Source: Granulicella sp. L56 (lineage in GTDB: Bacteria > Acidobacteriota > Terriglobia > Terriglobales > Acidobacteriaceae). From it: a stretch of 64,000 nt of DNA. Shown in pieces: positions 55,067-63,977 of this stretch (its first letter is position 1; each line of letters begins with the position of its first letter). A program made the translations under genes and the position numbers. Below the pieces are notes generated by a model that saw nothing but the letters and a program-made list of their open reading frames with translations, did no database searches and was not told where the DNA came from. Location: NCBI RefSeq assembly GCF_009765835.1, contig NZ_LMUS01000006.1, positions 1,384,438-1,448,437 of the forward strand. The letters run 5' to 3'.

Positions 55067-56081
55067 CTCGCTCCGTGACCGCTACGCCGTCGGTCTCCTC
55101 CAAACGCTTCGCCATCGTGGAAAGCAGCTTGGGGCGCACAGTCGGTCGCGTCCATGGGCATTCGGCAAAGCAGATGCCGCATGACGCCGCTTCAGCGAAG
55201 TAGGGTATGCATTTGTCGAAGTTGACGTACCATCGCTCGAGGCCACGTACCATCTGCTTTTGTTCGGATATGGCGCCCGGTGGACAAGCATTCGTGCAGA
55301 TCTGGCAGGTCGCGCAGAACTGGTCTGCACCGAAACGCACCGGCGACGTAGCCTCTAGCGGCATATTCGTCGTGACTCCCGCCAGTCGTATCCCCGATCC
55401 GAACTGTGGGCTGATCAGCGAGCCATGCTTGCCAAGTTCGCCCAGACCAGAATCAACCGCCGGTGGAATCAGCAGCAACGCATCAGCCGAGGGGCCCGGA
55501 TACGCCTTGGCCTTGTACCCCTGGGATCGAATCCAGTTCGCCAGCGCATACGATGCTCTCGTGCCGCGTGCATACTGAACTCCAATCTCCGTAACCCCAA
55601 TACCATTCGTCTCGTCCGAAGGCACTTGGATCAGTTGTTCGTAGTTATGCGCAAGCACCAGCACGATCACCCACGGCTCTTCGATCGTGTACCCCTCGAA
55701 CACATAGAGCGGCTTCATTGCTGCTATGCCAACAGCATCTACTTCGTGAGCCAACGCGAACGCAGTCATCTCCGCCGCAAGCTGTTGCGCAGACGCCTCG
55801 TTTCGCGTCTCGGTAATCGGGACCAGTTCAGGGTGGTTATAGGCAGCCATGAATGCCGGTGCCGAGCCTGGACATTTACGCGAGTTCTGCCGCGCAACAA
55901 TCTGTAGATCCCCAAAAGGATGTTGCGTCGGGGGATGCCAGAAGAACGGCGATGCCCTCCGCGACACAACTTCGCCAAGTCCGTTGATCGTATTTCCCGA
56001 TGTTTTCAGAAGGGAGAGGATCTCCGGCCGCGGGCTGTACGTGCCGCGCTTCGGACGTCTCGGGTTCGCTTGACCTGGCAT
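55050..56081 (-). CDS. reductive-dehalogenase-like 4Fe-4S protein
   Basis: This is a 343-residue protein. Two 4Fe-4S sets are visible: CATCQICTNACP (Cys256, 259, 262, 266) and CGICFAECP (Cys301, 304, 308) with Cys291. The preceding ~180 residues (EVDAVGIAAMKPLYVFEGY, ARGTRASYALANWIRSQGYKA, GELGKHGSLISPQFGSGIRLAGV) follow the corrinoid-binding fold of reductive dehalogenases and epoxyqueuosine reductases. It lacks the Tat leader of respiratory RdhA and the fused oxidoreductase of catabolic RdhA. A cytoplasmic cobalamin-dependent reductase is therefore the best guess. ATG 56081 has GGAG with 7 bases spacing. It lies 40 bases after the TBDR stop and overlaps the MFS gene. Confidence 0.82.
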   Translation of the reverse strand: MPGQANPRRPKRGTYSPRPEILSLLKTSGNTINGLGEVVSRRASPFFWHPPTQHPFGDLQIVARQNSRKCPGSAPAFMAAYNHPELVPITETRNEASAQQLAAEMTAFALAHEVDAVGIAAMKPLYVFEGYTIEEPWVIVLVLAHNYEQLIQVPSDETNGIGVTEIGVQYARGTRASYALANWIRSQGYKAKAYPGPSADALLLIPPAVDSGLGELGKHGSLISPQFGSGIRLAGVTTNMPLEATSPVRFGADQFCATCQICTNACPPGAISEQKQMVRGLERWYVNFDKCIPYFAEAASCGICFAECPWTRPTVRPKLLSTMAKRLEETDGVAVTERGESRD

Positions 56082-56120
56082 AGTGAATCTCCACTTGGAA
56101 TAGGGAACAGCAACGATGGA

Positions 56121-59100
56121 CTAAAAACTCAGTCGAGCGGAAAGTTGAATCTGCCGCGCCGGTCCCGCAAATGTTGGCGACCCAAACGTGGGATTGAACG
56201 AGCTTGTGACGCCATCGCCATATCTCCTCGGAACCGGCCCGGCGAACTCTCCGGAGCCATACACCTGGTCAACGTCCTGCACGTTCACTCGATTAAGCAG
56301 GTTGAGGAACTCCGCGCTCGCATTCACCTTCACCTTTTCCGTCAAGTCGAAGTGCCGTTGTAGCCGAAGATCCGTGTCATAGTATGAAGCGCCGAGGTAG
56401 CTATTTCGACCAATATTTCCAACCCGGTCATTAAACGGAAACCCATCTCCGTTGATGTCCGAACCCGCAAGAATACTGTAGTACTGCGGGCTCTGCAGCG
56501 TGTTGAGGATGGAGAACTGAAACTTCCGTAGCGGCGCAACCCACTCTTCGGGAGACTCCGCCATAATCGTCAATACGAGCCGGTGCCGCATGTCGTTATC
56601 GCTGACCGCACGATCCAGTTGTGGCTGCAGATAATCCTGCGGCTCATCCTGTAGCTGATTCTCCGTCGCAATATCCATCGATTTCCCATACGTGTAATTC
56701 GCCAGAACGCTGTAATGATGATCCAACTCCTTGCGCAGGCTCACCGTCCCGGCGTTGTAGATAGACCAGCCCGAGGGCGAGGCATACAGCGCAAACCCAA
56801 ATCCCGGATCAGCTGGCTGAAACTTCTGCCGACCATCCGAAAGAGTCCCGTTAGGCACGCCATTGATCGTGTTCGAGCTCAGCAGATGGATCGCATGCAC
56901 GTAATGATAGCCAACCGTAAGAAACCAGTTGCCGCCCAGATCATTTTCAATCTCCAGGTTCGCCTGCTCGGAGTAGGCATTCGGAAAATCGCGCTTTACA
57001 AACCCGAGCGGAAACTGCTTGAGCGCCGAAGGACTGGGATAGATTCCGTTGTGTGAAAATTTTGAGAAGGCCGGTCCCGCTGCCCCAGGCCCGACCGAAC
57101 CCACCATTCCTGCTGGTCCAAAACCCACAAGGTCATCGCTCGGATTCGCAAATGCTGGCAGCAGTGGCTGATTCATATCTGTGAATGCCGATGCGCCATG
57201 CCATCCATTCACCGTGCTGCTGTATTCGAAAGAGCCGACAAATAAGCCGAAACTTGAGCGCACAACACCCTTTCCATTCCGATACGAGTAGGCGGCGCCC
57301 ACGCGCGGCTGTACATTGCCGAAGTTCGTCGGATTCATCTTGCCGAGAATTCGCAGGTCCTCCGCCGATGGAAGGAAATCAAGATCGTAGCGCAAACCAA
57401 ATGACAGAGCGAGATTGGGCCGTGCTCTCCATTGGTCCTGCACATACAAGCCCCCCAACTTGTGCCAGAACTGTATCGCATCCGCAGCCTTACGCACCGC
57501 CGCGTCGGGCCCGGTATAGAAGCCTTGCGAGAAAGGCAGCGAACGTTGCGGAACCTGCTGCCCGAACTCGGACCTCGGCTGCTGAAAGATAAACTCGACA
57601 GCAGTGCCGGGCCCAAACGGACCAGCGTTGAATGGCGCCGCTCCGAAGAAACTCTGCGGGCTGAAAATGCCCACGCCTGGCGTAAAGTAAGGCGTCTGGG
57701 CAGAGAACCAGATCGGTTCAAACTCCGCGCCCACCTTGATCGAGTTCGATTCGTGAGTGTAGGTCAGCGCTTCTTTAGCTTGGAAGTGATTCTCACCGTA
57801 GTAGCTCACACCACCAAGAAAACCGCCGCTATACAACGTATCGGCAACATTGATCGCCGGCTCATACCCCGCGCCCACCGGATTCATCGTGAAGGTGCGA
57901 CGGCCAAAGCTCAACGAACTCTCGGAGGTCCACTGCCTGCTTAGGATGTGGAACAGATTGCCGTAAACTGTTTGGTCGTGAATGCGATTGTCGCGATAGC
58001 TCGACGGCAACCCCTGGCCCGGAGAAGCGGCTGGCGTATTACCGTTCCGCGCGTCGGTAAACAGATAGCCGACAGCAAACGTGCTGTGATCGTTCAGTAC
58101 ATCCGTAACTTTTCCAAATGCATTGTTATAGTCGCCTATTTGCAGAATCGATCCCAGATTCTCCGGCGCCAGCCCCAGGCGTGTCTTGATCTCATTGATG
58201 CTGGGAGTGCCCGGGCCAAGGCAGCCCTCTGTATCAATACACTTCAAAATAAAGTGAGAGTACAGTGGCGATTGCGCCCGACGCTGACCCTCATAGCCCG
58301 CAAAGTAGAAAATCTTATCCTTCCGCACTGGCCCACCCAGCGTCGCTCCAAACTGGTTGAAGCGTAGCGTGTTGAAGCCGGGAGCAGACAGCAAGTTATT
58401 CGCATCCAGTTGATTGTTGCGGAAGTAGTTATAGAGCGAGCCGTGCAGATCGTTTGTTCCCGACTTCGTAATCGTGTTCACTGAGCCGCCCAGATTCAGT
58501 CCATCCGACGCATCCGGGCCGTTGACTACGCGAAACTCCTGCACCCAATCGAGCGACGGGCTCGACCGCTGTACTCCTGACACGCTCGTCGTGTAGTCGA
58601 TACCATCCATCCCATAGAAGACGCTGTGCGTCTCCCGCAATCCTCCAAAACTCACCTCCAGCACCGTCTCCTGGAACGCCGATTGCGCGCCGGTACTGAA
58701 GTTGCGACCAATCGTTGCCGTCGGTGTAAGCAATACGAAATCAATGAAGTCCCGATCCGAGATTGGCAGATCAGCGATCTCATGCGGATTGATAACCTGG
58801 CTGCTCTGCGTTCGTTCGCCATCGACTCCCTGTACCGTGTCGCGCACCTCCACCTGCTCCGTCGCCTCTCGAATACGCAGCGCAACACGCAGCGACGCTA
58901 TCTCTCCCAGCGTCAGCGTAAGTGGTGCGCGATAGGAGCCGAATGACGGCGCATCCACCGTCAACGTATACGGTCCCGCCGCCAGCCCCGGTATCTCCAC
59001 TAATCCGAGCCTGTCCGAGAGCACTGTTCGCAGCACCCCCGTATCGGTGTTACGAAGTGATACCTCTGCCTGGCTCACAACGCTTTCCGAAGGATCCAAG

Positions 59101-59279
59101 ACTGTAACGTGCAATGTGGCAAACTGCTGCGCCATCAGCGGCGAGGCGGCTGCAAGAATCAGCACGCCGATACCGGAGAATAAGGAAGCGCTTGGAATCG
59201 CCCCGCGCAGCAGGGCAGAAAGCACGTACGCAATGCCCAGTAGGTGCTTGTATGTATTTCGAACACACGCTGACGCCAT
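56121..59279 (-). CDS. TonB-dependent receptor, Oar-like
   Basis: This is a 1052-residue receptor. A long N-terminal hydrophobic stretch (SGIGVLILAAASPLMAQQ) is cleaved near residue 51. The carboxypeptidase-regulatory-like domain spans ~54-140 (LHVTVLDPSESVVSQAEVSL). The plug includes ADLPISDRDFIDFVLLTPT and DGLNLGGSVNTITKSGTND, and the barrel ends ...QLSARLSF. The plug motif PISDRDF departs from the usual PLNGR. It is promoter-proximal to the reductive-dehalogenase-like, MFS and AhpD genes rather than to glycosidases, so its cargo may not be a glycan. ATG 59279 has AGGT 8 bases upstream. Confidence 0.92.
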   Translation of the reverse strand: MASACVRNTYKHLLGIAYVLSALLRGAIPSASLFSGIGVLILAAASPLMAQQFATLHVTVLDPSESVVSQAEVSLRNTDTGVLRTVLSDRLGLVEIPGLAAGPYTLTVDAPSFGSYRAPLTLTLGEIASLRVALRIREATEQVEVRDTVQGVDGERTQSSQVINPHEIADLPISDRDFIDFVLLTPTATIGRNFSTGAQSAFQETVLEVSFGGLRETHSVFYGMDGIDYTTSVSGVQRSSPSLDWVQEFRVVNGPDASDGLNLGGSVNTITKSGTNDLHGSLYNYFRNNQLDANNLLSAPGFNTLRFNQFGATLGGPVRKDKIFYFAGYEGQRRAQSPLYSHFILKCIDTEGCLGPGTPSINEIKTRLGLAPENLGSILQIGDYNNAFGKVTDVLNDHSTFAVGYLFTDARNGNTPAASPGQGLPSSYRDNRIHDQTVYGNLFHILSRQWTSESSLSFGRRTFTMNPVGAGYEPAINVADTLYSGGFLGGVSYYGENHFQAKEALTYTHESNSIKVGAEFEPIWFSAQTPYFTPGVGIFSPQSFFGAAPFNAGPFGPGTAVEFIFQQPRSEFGQQVPQRSLPFSQGFYTGPDAAVRKAADAIQFWHKLGGLYVQDQWRARPNLALSFGLRYDLDFLPSAEDLRILGKMNPTNFGNVQPRVGAAYSYRNGKGVVRSSFGLFVGSFEYSSTVNGWHGASAFTDMNQPLLPAFANPSDDLVGFGPAGMVGSVGPGAAGPAFSKFSHNGIYPSPSALKQFPLGFVKRDFPNAYSEQANLEIENDLGGNWFLTVGYHYVHAIHLLSSNTINGVPNGTLSDGRQKFQPADPGFGFALYASPSGWSIYNAGTVSLRKELDHHYSVLANYTYGKSMDIATENQLQDEPQDYLQPQLDRAVSDNDMRHRLVLTIMAESPEEWVAPLRKFQFSILNTLQSPQYYSILAGSDINGDGFPFNDRVGNIGRNSYLGASYYDTDLRLQRHFDLTEKVKVNASAEFLNLLNRVNVQDVDQVYGSGEFAGPVPRRYGDGVTSSFNPTFGSPTFAGPARQIQLSARLSF

Positions 59280-59683
59280 TCAGACTTACCTCAGACAGAA
59301 AATGGGAACCAAGTTGGGAGAGAAAGCTGTGCACGTGGATTATGAGATCTGAATAGTGGAAGCGGAACCTCCAAAGGGATGAATTATGGCTAGCGCTTTA
59401 GATTGAAAGATGACTTTCGTAATCGAGTTAACATCACAACTCACAGCCACGCGCGAATTTGTCTCGCAAAAAATGGACAGATATAACTCCAGCCGCAACG
59501 CAATCGCGCGCTTGAGCCGGGTGACACTGTAGGATGCTCTGGCCGAGATGATAGCGACAATGGCCCGTCTTGACTCGCTGCCAATGCGCTCGCTAAGCGA
59601 GTTGGCCTGTTAGCGTAAACCGAGAATCATGCGCAGGCGAATCGGCGGACACTGGCCGACTCTCGGATACGGATCGACGCGCC
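59280..59683. other. intergenic region, no gene supported
   Basis: This 404-base region upstream of the TBDR operon presumably holds its promoter. No coding frame or convincing operator was recognised. Confidence 0.45.
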
Positions 59684-60019
59684 TTGATCATGACCGGAAA
59701 GGTATGTTATTTATTGACAGACTTTTTTTGCTGCGATATAAACGACCAGTGGGGGAACTCCGGCCGCGACATTCTTCAGGGGCCGGGCACCAAGAATGTG
59801 GACTTTTCGGTCTTCAAAAATATTACGCTGACCGAATCGAAGTCCTCTCTGCAACTGCGCAGCGAATTCTTCAACCTCTTCAATACTCCGCAGTTCAACA
59901 ATCCAAATGCCACAGTCGGAACCACAAACGGCTTTGGAAGCATCACCTCTGCTGGTTCTCCCGCAACACTTCAACGGATCTCACGTGAGATTCAACTCGC
60001 CGCAAAGCTCACGTTTTAG
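59684..60019 (+). pseudogene. orphan C-terminal fragment of a TonB-dependent receptor
   Basis: From about 59750 the frame reads GNSGRDILQGPGTKNVDFSV, SLQLRSEFFNLFNTPQFNNP and ...REIQLAAKLTF. This is the last ~90 residues of an Oar-like barrel. Everything upstream is missing and the first ~22 codons are unrelated. It is on the strand opposite to the neighbouring TBDR, so it comes from another receptor copy. Confidence 0.8.
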
Positions 60020-60096
60020 CAGGTTGAGCCGGTCATAGTCAGGTAAGGGCCTTCAACAAAAACTGTTGCCTTCACGCTGCGCAACAATTGCCTGGT

Positions 60097-60135
60097 GCCC
60101 ATCTTTCCGCAGCCTCATCGCGGAAGGATGGGGGC
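60097..60135. terminator. stem-loop between receptor fragment and glycosidase
   Basis: GCCCATCTTTCCGC (60097-60110) pairs with GCGGAAGGATGGGGGC (60120-60135) through a 14-bp stem with one G.U pair and a 9-base loop. There is no clear T run on either side. It may terminate the minus-strand glycosidase or be a relic of the receptor's terminator. It shares the 10-mer ATGGGGGCAA with the hairpin at 36676-36701. Confidence 0.5.
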
Positions 60136-60249
60136 AACACCCCTTGATTCGCAATCAGCCCCGAGAAACGCGCCAGGAAGCGGTGATCCCTGCCGGGGTG
60201 TTTCTCGATTCATGCCAAATCGCCGAGCGCTCATTGAGTGCTAAGTCTG

Positions 60250-62244
60250 TTATCGCACTGGAGTCCAGCGCGCCTCTTGCTGCGCAGGCAAAGTCAGCGT
60301 GGAATGCGCACCTACGATTCTGTTCCCAGACCTGCTTTTCAGCCGATAACGCTCGGCGTCAAAGCCAAGCGCCGACAAATCCACCTTATATCGCCGCGGT
60401 TTATCAGACAGATTCTTGAGCACAAACCCGTGTTCGCTGTAGCTGTAGCGAATTGCATACTCAGGAATTTCAAATCCAACGCTGCCGTAGCTTGTGAGGT
60501 GGGGCGCGACAGCTACATCCGCATCCGCGGGAACAGTCAGCCCCAGAAACTTCTCGATCAGGACGGCTGCAAAAACATTGGGATATTCGTAGTACTTTTC
60601 GGCGCCGTGCGCATCCTTGCCATCGATATAGTAGACATGGTCCATGTCGTACCGTTCACTCATGAAATAGTTGTTCTTCGCGCCCTCTGCCGCCACTTTG
60701 TTCAGTTGATCAACCAAGATATTGTTCTGCCTTTGTGACACACGAAAGGCAGCATCCCAATACCAGGACCTGCCCGCCGCGCAGAGATCATACGGTCCAC
60801 CATCGCCAATCTCGGACTTGTCGTATCCGGCGATGTCAGCTGCCACAAAGCTCGGGAATCGCTCAAACTGCTCAGCCTTTTCGTCGATCAAGCGGCGCAC
60901 CGCGGCGGTCTGGCCAGCCGTTGCAAATCCGAAGGTCACAGGCAGCTCATTGGCAAGAAGATGAATGTGATCGTGAGCCTTCCCGTTGCGATCAACCCAG
61001 TCGATAAATCTCTGATTCGCCGGGTTCCAATACCCCATCGGAAGAGGCGCGATCAGTGCACTGGCCATCTTCTTCGACGCCCCGGCAAAGAGTGAGGCCT
61101 CGTCTCGCCGTCCCAACAGGTTCTCCATGCCGGCCAGCAATGCGAAATCGTGAGCGGCAAACGCTTGGGCCTGCGTCACGCGGCCATCCTTTATCATCTG
61201 GTCTTCGTAATAAACATCGGACCACACGCGACCATATTGATCCGTGTTTGACAGAATCCACTTGGCAGAGTGTTCAAGGTTCTCCATGTTAGACCGCAGC
61301 CACGTCATATCTTTTTTAGCGTTGTAATAGCGCCAGGACTCTTCAATCACCTCGATGTTCCCGGTCAATGGAAACATCGCTGCATTTTGATGATTGTCCT
61401 CGCTGTTTCTGCGAACGTGGTACTCGCGCCTTCCGTCAGGCTGCACCGATGTAGGAATGCGATAAAGCTTCTCCGGATCGTCATTCATCAGCTTGAACTG
61501 GAGCCCAATCATCCGCTTCACAACATCGAGATCGAGTTCCGAGCCCAGAGCTATCCGCCCCTTGATTTGAAACTCGTGATCGACCGAAGGATAAGAGCCC
61601 GCATAAGAATTCACATTCAGCGTACTCAGAACATATCCGTTGCTGTAGGGAAAATTCGCCGCCATTGTCTTCTCCACCACAGATGGCAACATGGTTCCCC
61701 AGTAGAAGGCGGCCAAAGCTTCTTCGAGTTCTGTGCCACCGGAGATCTCAAGAGAGAATCGATGACCGAAGGGGTCGCTGTGCGGCCGGGCCTCGGTCTC
61801 GGAGAGAATCGCACTCTCTGCATGCAGAGTAACCGTCAACCCCGCATCGGTTTTCTTCACATCCAGATCGCCACCATGCAGCACGAGATGCCAGGAGTGA
61901 TCCTTCGATGTCGCATCGAGCGGCAGAATCCACAGCGCTCGATTTGCATTCACCTGCGCACCACTCGCGCTTATCGGAAGAGCCCACCACTGGTTCTCAT
62001 CGTATTGAACGCCCAGCCCCTGGCAACGAGTAAATACAAGTTCAACAGGCTTCCGCGCATCCTTTCGCGTAACCATAAGATCTTTTCCGACGCGAGATAC
62101 CTCGGCGTTTTCGATTGAACTCAGAATGCCGCCGGGGGTGCCAGGCTGAGGTCCATCCAGGGCATATCCGCTGCCCAGTGCATACGAGTGCATTGATACT
62201 CCGAGCAATAGAAAGACCGCGATCAGTGTTTTCATTATTTTCAT
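60250..62244 (-). CDS. exported (alpha/alpha)6-barrel glycosidase, MGH1/GH63-like
   Basis: This is a 664-residue protein from ATG 62244; TTG 62256 and ATG 62235 are alternatives. The signal peptide is TLIAVFLLLGVSMHSYA. A beta-sandwich (~25-200) is followed by a helical toroid: LEEALAAFYWGTMLPSVVEKT, EYHVRRNSEDNHQNAAMFPLTG, EHSAKWILSNTDQYGRVWSDV, GMENLLGRRDEASLFAGASKKM and CAAGRSWYWDAAFRVSQRQNN. Acidic residues in NSEDNHQ, WSDVYYEDQ and YYEYPNVF are catalytic candidates. A short C-terminal beta domain ends the protein. It resembles mannosylglycerate-hydrolase-like/GH63-type clan-G enzymes; a rhamnosidase-like toroid cannot be excluded. It stands alone between a receptor fragment and the TetR gene. 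Confidence 0.75.
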   Translation of the reverse strand: MKIMKTLIAVFLLLGVSMHSYALGSGYALDGPQPGTPGGILSSIENAEVSRVGKDLMVTRKDARKPVELVFTRCQGLGVQYDENQWWALPISASGAQVNANRALWILPLDATSKDHSWHLVLHGGDLDVKKTDAGLTVTLHAESAILSETEARPHSDPFGHRFSLEISGGTELEEALAAFYWGTMLPSVVEKTMAANFPYSNGYVLSTLNVNSYAGSYPSVDHEFQIKGRIALGSELDLDVVKRMIGLQFKLMNDDPEKLYRIPTSVQPDGRREYHVRRNSEDNHQNAAMFPLTGNIEVIEESWRYYNAKKDMTWLRSNMENLEHSAKWILSNTDQYGRVWSDVYYEDQMIKDGRVTQAQAFAAHDFALLAGMENLLGRRDEASLFAGASKKMASALIAPLPMGYWNPANQRFIDWVDRNGKAHDHIHLLANELPVTFGFATAGQTAAVRRLIDEKAEQFERFPSFVAADIAGYDKSEIGDGGPYDLCAAGRSWYWDAAFRVSQRQNNILVDQLNKVAAEGAKNNYFMSERYDMDHVYYIDGKDAHGAEKYYEYPNVFAAVLIEKFLGLTVPADADVAVAPHLTSYGSVGFEIPEYAIRYSYSEHGFVLKNLSDKPRRYKVDLSALGFDAERYRLKSRSGNRIVGAHSTLTLPAQQEARWTPVR

Positions 62245-62677
62245 GGAGTGTCTCAAATAAATTTTGCAAATTGGCTAAGTCGCAAGAGGCTGAGGACTAT
62301 TTGGTCATGGGCATGGCGTTGCCGCCGCGGCATCGACCAAGATACGGCGGAGATTGCTTAAGAGCATCGAATCTCCCATGAGTCGATCGTCTATAAGATC
62401 GATCCATGAGTCATTGAAAATTATTGATTCATATAGGTTCGCTACGGAAAAAGTAGCGAAGGCCTTGTTGATTGGCCCGACCCAGTATACGGAATAATAA
62501 GCGGCTTAGCGGAAGCTATCATCGGCTAACACAAGGACGATTCTTGGCACTATTGGATTCCAACTGTTGTCAATGAGTGCATTGGCCTATTCACAACAGT
62601 TGAGAACGGCGTTTCTTGATTTGCCGGTCTATGTACGTGCGTTGGCATCTGTGCGGCTGACAATTTTCCCCAAAAAA
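62245..62677. other. intergenic region with two small inverted repeats, no gene supported
   Basis: TTCGCTAC/GTAGCGAA (62438-62445 and 62453-62460) forms an 8-bp hairpin with a 7-base loop. CAACTGTTGT/ACAACAGTTG (62561-62570 and 62593-62602) are perfect 10-bp arms 22 bases apart. No ORF of protein-like composition was recognised. Confidence 0.45.
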
Positions 62678-63253
62678 TCAAAAGCTTCGCAAGAGAAACT
62701 CTCTTGTGCTCGCCAGCACCTTCTCTCGCATCGCGGACTCCGGCAGCAGGCGAGCGATTTCAATTGCCCCGATCATCGTTGAAAATATCGAAAAGAAAGC
62801 GCGCTCTTTGTCGGCCGTTCGCTGCCCAGGCATGAACGGAACCATACGACTCTTGTATTTCTTCAGTTCCTCAAAGATCTGCGGCTTCATCGCCTTATCG
62901 GCCCTCGCCAACTCCGGGCCAAGAGCGGGCAACGGACATCCGTACTCGACATGGTCGCAATATTCGGGGCTCAGGTAAATCTTCACAATCTCCTTCCACG
63001 CCGTCTCGGGCGGGGACTGCTCTGCGGCATGGGCAAGCCGGTCGGCTATTTCCTGGAATGCCACGCTCAGCGACTCCATGAGCAACTCGTCTTTGCTTCC
63101 AAAATGCTTGTAAAAGCCTCCATGAGTGAGGCCGGAGTCTCGCATCACCGTTGAAACAGCGGCGCCAGTGATGCCTTCGGAACGAACGCGCCGGGAGGCG
63201 TCTTTCACAATTTTCTGATGGGTTTCAGTTTTGTGTTCAGGCCTGTAGCGCAT
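62678..63253 (-). CDS. TetR/AcrR-family transcriptional repressor
   Basis: This is a 191-residue regulator. The N-terminal helix-turn-helix spans ~12-60, with AAVSTVMRDSGLTHGGFYKHFGSKDEL, the classic TetR recognition helix plus YxHF. The C-terminal helical ligand domain contains VEYGCPLPALGPELAR, a pattern typical of the YfiR/TetR_C branch. TATAAT (63264-63259) lies only 5 bases before the ATG, so the transcript may be leaderless. It is divergent from the small membrane protein, and a perfect inverted repeat lies between them. It is expected to repress that gene and the one after it in response to a hydrophobic or electrophilic compound, which is inference. Confidence 0.92.
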   Translation of the reverse strand: MRYRPEHKTETHQKIVKDASRRVRSEGITGAAVSTVMRDSGLTHGGFYKHFGSKDELLMESLSVAFQEIADRLAHAAEQSPPETAWKEIVKIYLSPEYCDHVEYGCPLPALGPELARADKAMKPQIFEELKKYKSRMVPFMPGQRTADKERAFFSIFSTMIGAIEIARLLPESAMREKVLASTREFLLRSF

Positions 63254-63258
63254 AGCTC

Positions 63259-63264
63259 ATTATA
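63259..63264 (-). promoter_or_regulatory. -10 box of the TetR gene (possible leaderless start)
   Basis: A consensus TATAAT on the minus strand ends 5 bases before the ATG, which would put transcription start at or next to the first codon. The same bases read TATAGGAT on the plus strand, close to the CATAGGAT half-site of the operator at 63325-63360. Confidence 0.55.
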
Positions 63265-63324
63265 GGATGCTGGTAATCATCTCACGGTGCAATCCCCCTG
63301 CCTCTGGCCCTCTGAAGAAATTCT

Positions 63325-63360
63325 GAATCCATAGGATGATATTAATAATCCTATGGATTC
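63325..63360. promoter_or_regulatory. perfect 13-bp inverted repeat, likely TetR operator
   Basis: GAATCCATAGGAT (63325-63337) and ATCCTATGGATTC (63348-63360) are exact reverse complements with a 10-base AT-rich spacer. The right arm abuts the AGGAGG of the membrane-protein gene. Binding here would block both transcription and access to the start region. Confidence 0.75.
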
Positions 63361-63370
63361 AGGAGGCCAA

Positions 63371-63895
63371 ATGCCACAGCAAATAATTTTCCTGATCCAT
63401 CTCATTCTGGGTTATGTCGCATGCCTGCTTTGCTTCAGCGTGTATGTCATGCCCAGGCTTAAGGCGCTGGACCGTCTGGAAGCGCACCGCGTCATCGCCA
63501 CTCTTCACAGTTTCCGCTTCTTCGGTCTCGTCTTTATCCTTCCGGGCGTCGTCGGCCCCCACCTGCCCGCCAGTTTCGCCACGTTCGCCGCGTATGGCGA
63601 CTTTGCAGCCGGAGTTCTGGCCTTGTCAGCCCTACTCGCGGTCAGGGTACGTCCGCTCTTTTGGTTGTTTGTCGTCGCCTTCAATCTCGTGGGGGCGGGC
63701 GACATCCTCCTCGACTATTACCACGCCATCCATGTTGGTCTTCCGGCGCTGGCGGGGCAGTTGGGCGGAGCTTATGCGATACCGATCCTCTACGTCCCAA
63801 TGCTGATGATCACGCACATCGTGGCGCTCTATTGGCTGGTGCGGCCGCAGCCCAGGGCGGCTCGTGTCCTCATCAGCGGTGCGACCGAATCCTGA
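63371..63895 (+). CDS. small integral membrane protein of unknown function
   Basis: This is a 174-residue protein. ATG 63371 is chosen because AGGAGG lies directly upstream (63361-63366); the longer start at 63353 lies inside the operator. Four hydrophobic helices are visible: IIFLIHLILGYVACLLCFSVYV, FFGLVFILPGVVG, FAAGVLALSALLAV with LFWLFVVAFNLVGAGDILLDY, and IPILYVPMLMITHIVALYWLV. Sequence around FNLVGAGDILLDYYHAIHVGLP looks conserved-like (Asp, Asp, His in the membrane interface). I do not know the family. It is the first gene under the TetR operator and is followed 82 bases later by another gene with a strong Shine-Dalgarno sequence. Confidence 0.8.
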   Translation: MPQQIIFLIHLILGYVACLLCFSVYVMPRLKALDRLEAHRVIATLHSFRFFGLVFILPGVVGPHLPASFATFAAYGDFAAGVLALSALLAVRVRPLFWLFVVAFNLVGAGDILLDYYHAIHVGLPALAGQLGGAYAIPILYVPMLMITHIVALYWLVRPQPRAARVLISGATES

Positions 63896-63921
63896 TTTAG
63901 ATCAACCCTTCATCCATTGTT

Positions 63922-63964
63922 TTTAACCACATTTCATCTGTTGTCTCTTTAACCACATTTCATC
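63922..63964 (+). repeat. tandem 17-bp direct repeat before the last gene
   Basis: TTTAACCACATTTCATC occurs at 63922-63938 and again at 63948-63964, a 26-base period. The second copy ends just before the AGGAG of the next gene. Confidence 0.85.
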
Positions 63965-63977
63965 AAGGAGAATAAAA

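Noticed and set aside
54329-55078. 249-codon plus-strand ORF antisense to the MFS gene
   Set aside because: It is extremely rich in Arg, Gln and His, typical of a GC-rich antisense frame. The minus-strand frame is a clear 12-helix transporter.
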